Part shown: positions 61,205 to 64,000 of the stretch, one piece after another
How positions within the stretch are numbered: position 1 is the stretch's first letter
Layout: every line of letters begins with the position of its first letter
Translations under genes and position numbers: made by a program
Origin: CAVRQM01 sp963838805
GTDB taxonomy: Bacteria; Pseudomonadota; Alphaproteobacteria; Acetobacterales; Acetobacteraceae
Assembly: GCA_963838805.1 (NCBI GenBank)
Contig: CAWISK010000013.1
Coordinates: 62,001-126,000, forward strand
Direction of reading: 5' to 3'
DNA length: 64,000 nt
Notes under the pieces: model-generated
What the model was told of the DNA's origin: nothing
What the model saw: the letters and a program-made list of their open reading frames with translations, nothing else
The model's database searches: none

Positions 61205-61813
61205 GTGGGATTCTACGCGCGCCATATCGTACCTCGGCTGATCCATTGCGCCATGCGCAACGCGGCGCTGCAGCCGTTCCGCCATCGCATTATCGACGCG
61301 GCGGAGGGCGAGGTGCTGGAGATCGGCCTCGGCTCCGGGCTGAACCTGCCGCTCTACGGCGCGCAGGTGCGACGCGTGATCGGCCTGGAACCCTCGGCCG
61401 CCCTGCTGCGGCGGGCGGCCGCGGTACAGGCGGCGGTTCCGGTCACGCTGCTTGAGGGGTCCGCCGAGGCCATTCCGCTCGACAGCGCCAGCATCGATGC
61501 TGTGGTCACGACCTGGACCCTTTGCACCATTCCGGATGCCGACGCCGCCTTGTCCGAGGTGCGGCGGGTGCTGCGGCCAGGCGGGGTGCTGCTGTTCGTC
61601 GAGCACGGGCGGGCGCCGGAGCCCGGCGTTGCGCGCTGGCAGGACAGGCTGGACCCACTATGGACCCGGCTGGCCGGCGGCTGCCATCTGAACCGGCCGA
61701 TCGATGCGCTGTTGGTCCACAACGGTTTCCGGCTGGATCGCCTACAGACCTCGCGCATTCCAGGCCCGCGGACGCATACGTTCCTTTACGAAGGGCGGGG
61801 CCGGCCAGGATGA
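61205..61813 (+). CDS. Class I SAM-dependent methyltransferase
   Basis: 202 residues. The SAM motif is VLEIGLGSGLNLPLYG, followed by IGLEPSAALLRRA, and the third motif LRPGGVLLFVEHGRAP is as in the UbiE/Methyltransf_11 family. The HCAMRNAALQPFRHRIIDAAEG start resembles phospholipid methyltransferases, but the substrate cannot be decided. A GTG start nine bases after dsbD suggests co-transcription. Confidence 0.86.
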   Translation: MGFYARHIVPRLIHCAMRNAALQPFRHRIIDAAEGEVLEIGLGSGLNLPLYGAQVRRVIGLEPSAALLRRAAAVQAAVPVTLLEGSAEAIPLDSASIDAVVTTWTLCTIPDADAALSEVRRVLRPGGVLLFVEHGRAPEPGVARWQDRLDPLWTRLAGGCHLNRPIDALLVHNGFRLDRLQTSRIPGPRTHTFLYEGRGRPG

Positions 61814-61925
61814 TGGGTCCGGGCGACGGCGGCATAGGCGCGTGGATGGCGGCATGATGGCCGGAATGGGCCTCTTGGGCGTGTTCGGCGTGCTGCTGCT
61901 GGTGCTTCTGGCCCGGCGCTGGTGA
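61810..61925 (+). CDS. Possible small single-pass membrane peptide (possible frame disruption)
   Basis: After the methyltransferase stop codon, an ATG at 61810 reads MMGPGDGGIGAWMAA and stops at 61857; in the next frame, from the ATG at 61854, MMAGMGLLGVFGVLLLVLLARRW gives a 23-residue hydrophobic peptide. Joined by one missing base near 61853 they would make a 38-residue, glycine-rich, single-helix membrane protein. There is no homology claim and the short open frames could be chance. Confidence 0.35.
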
Positions 61926-61986
61926 AATATCTGTCCTTCAGCGCCCGAAACTGACGCTCAGACCGCTACCCTGACGCCGCCGCGGG

Positions 61987-62505
61987 CTACCCCGTCTTGT
62001 CGGCCCCCTGGCGCATCAACGCCTTGACCTCCTCCATTGCCTCCGTGAAGCGCTGGTTCAGCACGGCCAGCGCCTCGCCATTGGCGTGCTGGATCAGTTC
62101 CGACAGCTCGCGCGTATTGGCGACCGCGCGCTCATATGCCCGCTTCAGCAGCTCGGCCTGGCGTGCCGCCTTCGCCTGCGGAGGGACGTCGGCGGCGCTC
62201 AGCGTGCGCATGGTCTCGCCGAGTTCGGCCATCGTCTGTTGCATGATCTCGAGATGCCGCTTGGCGACGGCCTGCGCACCCTCCATCGCCGCCTGGTTGG
62301 CCCGCGTCAGCGCCTCCATGTTGCGCTTATGCGCGCCGATCAGCGCCTCGGAATCCGGCATGGCGGGGAGGCGCATGGAAGCGAACATGCGCGTGAAGTC
62401 GTCGGCCGCGGCGCGGGCCTGCTCCATCGCGTTCGACATGGCGCCCGCAAGCGGCGCACTGCCAAAGGGGACATTCCCGGTCTCGGCTGGCTTGTCGCTG
62501 GACAT
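61987..62505 (-). CDS. Phasin family protein
   Basis: 172 residues of mainly amphipathic helix, with EALIGAHKRNMEALTRANQAAMEGAQAVAKR, the Phasin_2-type segment. It would coat polyhydroxyalkanoate granules. ATG at 62505 has GGGAG nearby and is preferred over the upstream in-frame start at 62535. It lies on the same strand as, and downstream of, the TetR/COQ9-type gene. Confidence 0.86.
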   Translation of the reverse strand: MSSDKPAETGNVPFGSAPLAGAMSNAMEQARAAADDFTRMFASMRLPAMPDSEALIGAHKRNMEALTRANQAAMEGAQAVAKRHLEIMQQTMAELGETMRTLSAADVPPQAKAARQAELLKRAYERAVANTRELSELIQHANGEALAVLNQRFTEAMEEVKALMRQGADKTG

Positions 62506-62582
62506 GCGCCCACTCCCTCGGATTGACCACGCCAAGTGTTACGGCCGAAGCCTTGCGGCCCCAAGCAGAACCTTCGCGGCAG

Positions 62583-63326
62583 TCAGGAAGCTGGCGAGAT
62601 GGGCGGCTCCGGCGTGCCGGGCAGCGGCGGTTCGTTCCCGTCGGGCGGCGGGGCAACAGGCGGAACGGCGTCGCCGTCATCCGCCTCCCCCGCGATTTCG
62701 GAGCCGGCTGCCGCAGCACTTGCTTCCTCGGTCGGGACGGGTGCCGCGCGACGGCCTCCGCCGCTTAGCCAGGATTCGGCCCGCTCGGCGCGGTTGAGCG
62801 CCTTGTCGAGTGCCGCCATCGTCGCTGACAGATCCTCGCTATGGTCCCGCTCCCAGGCACGCAGCGCACACATCCACACCGCCACCAGCCCGCGCGCGCG
62901 CAGGCCGCCGCGCAGGCCCTGTGCCGAAATCCCTGCGCCTTCCAGCATCCAGGCCATGCTGGCGAGGGTTGCCGCACCCAGCATCAACGTCAGCCCCGGC
63001 TCGGCCGGCAGATAGGTTTTGAGCGCCAGCACGCCCGCACGATGCGTCTGCAAAAAGTCGACCCGCCGCATCAGCAGGTCAAAGAGCCGATCGCGATGGG
63101 TGCCCTCGGTCGTCGCCTGCGCCAAGGCGTGCTGGTCGGCCAGCCTGCCGAAGCGTCCCAGAATGCCGGCCCGTCCGAGGAACCGGCCGCGCGCGCGGTC
63201 GAGCGGCAATCCCGCCTCCCGCGCCGCCGCACTGACGCTCACATGCCGCCACCCCCGTTCGCCGGCGAGGCTGAAGGCAGAGGCGACCAGTGCCGAATCG
63301 AAGGCGCTATCCTCCATGTGGGTCAT
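62583..63326 (-). CDS. TetR-family regulator with long acidic, proline-rich tail
   Basis: 247 residues. The N-terminal helix-turn-helix is ALVASAFSLAGERGWRHVSVSAAAREAGLPLDRARGRF, as in TetR proteins, and the helical C-terminal domain with a DRLFDLLMRRVDFLQTHRAGVLALK core is also seen in COQ9-like proteins. The last 55 residues are rich in Glu, Ala and Pro. It starts 22 bases after proC and precedes the phasin gene, so it may regulate storage polymer metabolism; this is inference. ATGs at 63326 and 63317 are both possible. Confidence 0.78.
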   Translation of the reverse strand: MTHMEDSAFDSALVASAFSLAGERGWRHVSVSAAAREAGLPLDRARGRFLGRAGILGRFGRLADQHALAQATTEGTHRDRLFDLLMRRVDFLQTHRAGVLALKTYLPAEPGLTLMLGAATLASMAWMLEGAGISAQGLRGGLRARGLVAVWMCALRAWERDHSEDLSATMAALDKALNRAERAESWLSGGGRRAAPVPTEEASAAAAGSEIAGEADDGDAVPPVAPPPDGNEPPLPGTPEPPISPAS

Positions 63327-63348
63327 ATAAGCGGTGGGCGCCTCCGTT

Positions 63349-64000
63349 TCAGCCCGCGAGCGCGCGCGAACGTTGCGTGGCGGCGGCAATCGCCCGCGAG
63401 ACCGCACGCGGCCAGGCGTCCTCCTGCATCAGCACCGCCAGCGCCTGCTCGGTGGTGCCTTTCGGGCTGGTCACGGCCTGTCGAAGGGACGCGGCATCGG
63501 TGTCGCCGGCATCGAGCAGCGCGCCGGCGCCGGCTATGGTCCGCCGCGCCAGGAGCCGCGCCAGATCGGGCGGGATGCCCTGTTCGCACGCGGCCTGCTC
63601 CAGCAGTTCGGCGAGCAGGAACACATAAGCCGGGCCGCCGCCGGAGACGGCGGTGACGGGGTCGAGCAGCGCCTCGTCGTCCACCCAGGCGACCTCGCCC
63701 ACGGCGCGCAGCAGCGTGTCGCAAAGCGCGCGCTGCGCCGCCGTGACACCCGGCCCCGTGGTCGCCACCGTCACGCCCCGCCGGATCGCCGCTGGCGTAT
63801 TGGGCATGGCCCGCACCACCGGGGCGTCGCCCAGCAGCGGCCGCATCCCCGAGATGCCGCGCCCCGCCATGATGGACAGGAACACCGCACCACCGAACCG
63901 CGCGTAATGGGGCAGCGCCGCCTGCGCGTTCTGTGGCTTGATCGCCAGCACCACGGCCCGCGGCGCGAAACCGGCTGGCAGTTCCTCCAACTCGCCGATC
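63349..64000 (-). CDS. proC: Pyrroline-5-carboxylate reductase, C-terminal part
   Basis: NADPH-dependent last step of proline synthesis, cut by the right window edge; the N-terminal Rossmann GxGxMG is missing. The present 216 residues include VLAIKPQ, SIMAGRGI, VRAMPNTPA and the C-terminal signature VTAVSGGGPAYVFLLAELLEQAA, plus TSPKGTTEQAL. It is followed by a TetR/COQ9-type gene and a phasin gene on the same strand. Confidence 0.93.
   Translation of the reverse strand, partial: IGELEELPAGFAPRAVVLAIKPQNAQAALPHYARFGGAVFLSIMAGRGISGMRPLLGDAPVVRAMPNTPAAIRRGVTVATTGPGVTAAQRALCDTLLRAVGEVAWVDDEALLDPVTAVSGGGPAYVFLLAELLEQAACEQGIPPDLARLLARRTIAGAGALLDAGDTDAASLRQAVTSPKGTTEQALAVLMQEDAWPRAVSRAIAAATQRSRALAG

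Overview
The window is very GC-rich, densely packed DNA with few gaps. It looks like chromosome of an aerobic alphaproteobacterium, most likely Rhodospirillales/Acetobacteraceae; this is inferred from protein character and gene neighbourhoods, not from a marker gene. Evidence includes a phasin/TetR/proC block, a one-piece indolepyruvate-type 2-oxoacid:ferredoxin oxidoreductase, many ABC importers and a complete leucine-degradation (liu) cluster. I found no tRNA, rRNA, CRISPR array, insertion sequence or prophage gene, and no gene-free stretch longer than about 300 bases.

Layout. 1-1767: end of a CUT2-type sugar importer (permease, binding protein) beside an L-rhamnose mutarotase. 1879-6509: Na/phosphate cotransporter, secreted beta-helix protein, SLC13-type transporter. 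6746-10181: hybrid histidine kinase with two receiver domains, a CheY-like protein and a DUF533/TerB-like protein. 10159-14859: CBS-pair protein, GlgX and an AI-2E-family membrane protein with an extra C-terminal domain. 14920-19724: SRPBCC and VOC proteins, an AraC regulator and a CUT1 sugar importer lacking its ATPase. 19933-24862: a CDGSH protein and a full CUT2 importer. 24835-37150: MFS transporter, a PEP-mutase-superfamily enzyme, then liuA-[2-oxoacid oxidoreductase]-liuB-liuC-liuD-liuE. 37128-43292: an importer whose operon begins with an amidase-creatininase fusion, with a divergent LysR regulator. 43403-48886: a dipeptide-type ABC importer. 48883-50129: alpha/beta hydrolase and SnoaL-like protein. 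50315-54240: grpE, dnaK, dnaJ. 54265-64000: trpS, ilvE, MarR, OmpR/EnvZ-type pair, DsbD, methyltransferase, phasin, TetR, proC.

The genes suggest a heterotroph that takes up sugars, peptides and amides and breaks leucine down to acetyl-CoA and acetoacetate; the phasin points to storage polyester. The 2-oxoacid oxidoreductase inside the liu cluster could supply isovaleryl-CoA to the isovaleryl-CoA dehydrogenase encoded divergently from it.

A caution for every reader: about 22 single-base frame disruptions affect 12 genes, including dnaJ. About 20 of them look like one extra base. In every affected gene, removing or adding those single bases gives a whole number of codons and a normal family length. 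They are therefore probably sequencing or assembly errors rather than pseudogenes. Each affected gene is annotated as one CDS, with the disruption sites given.
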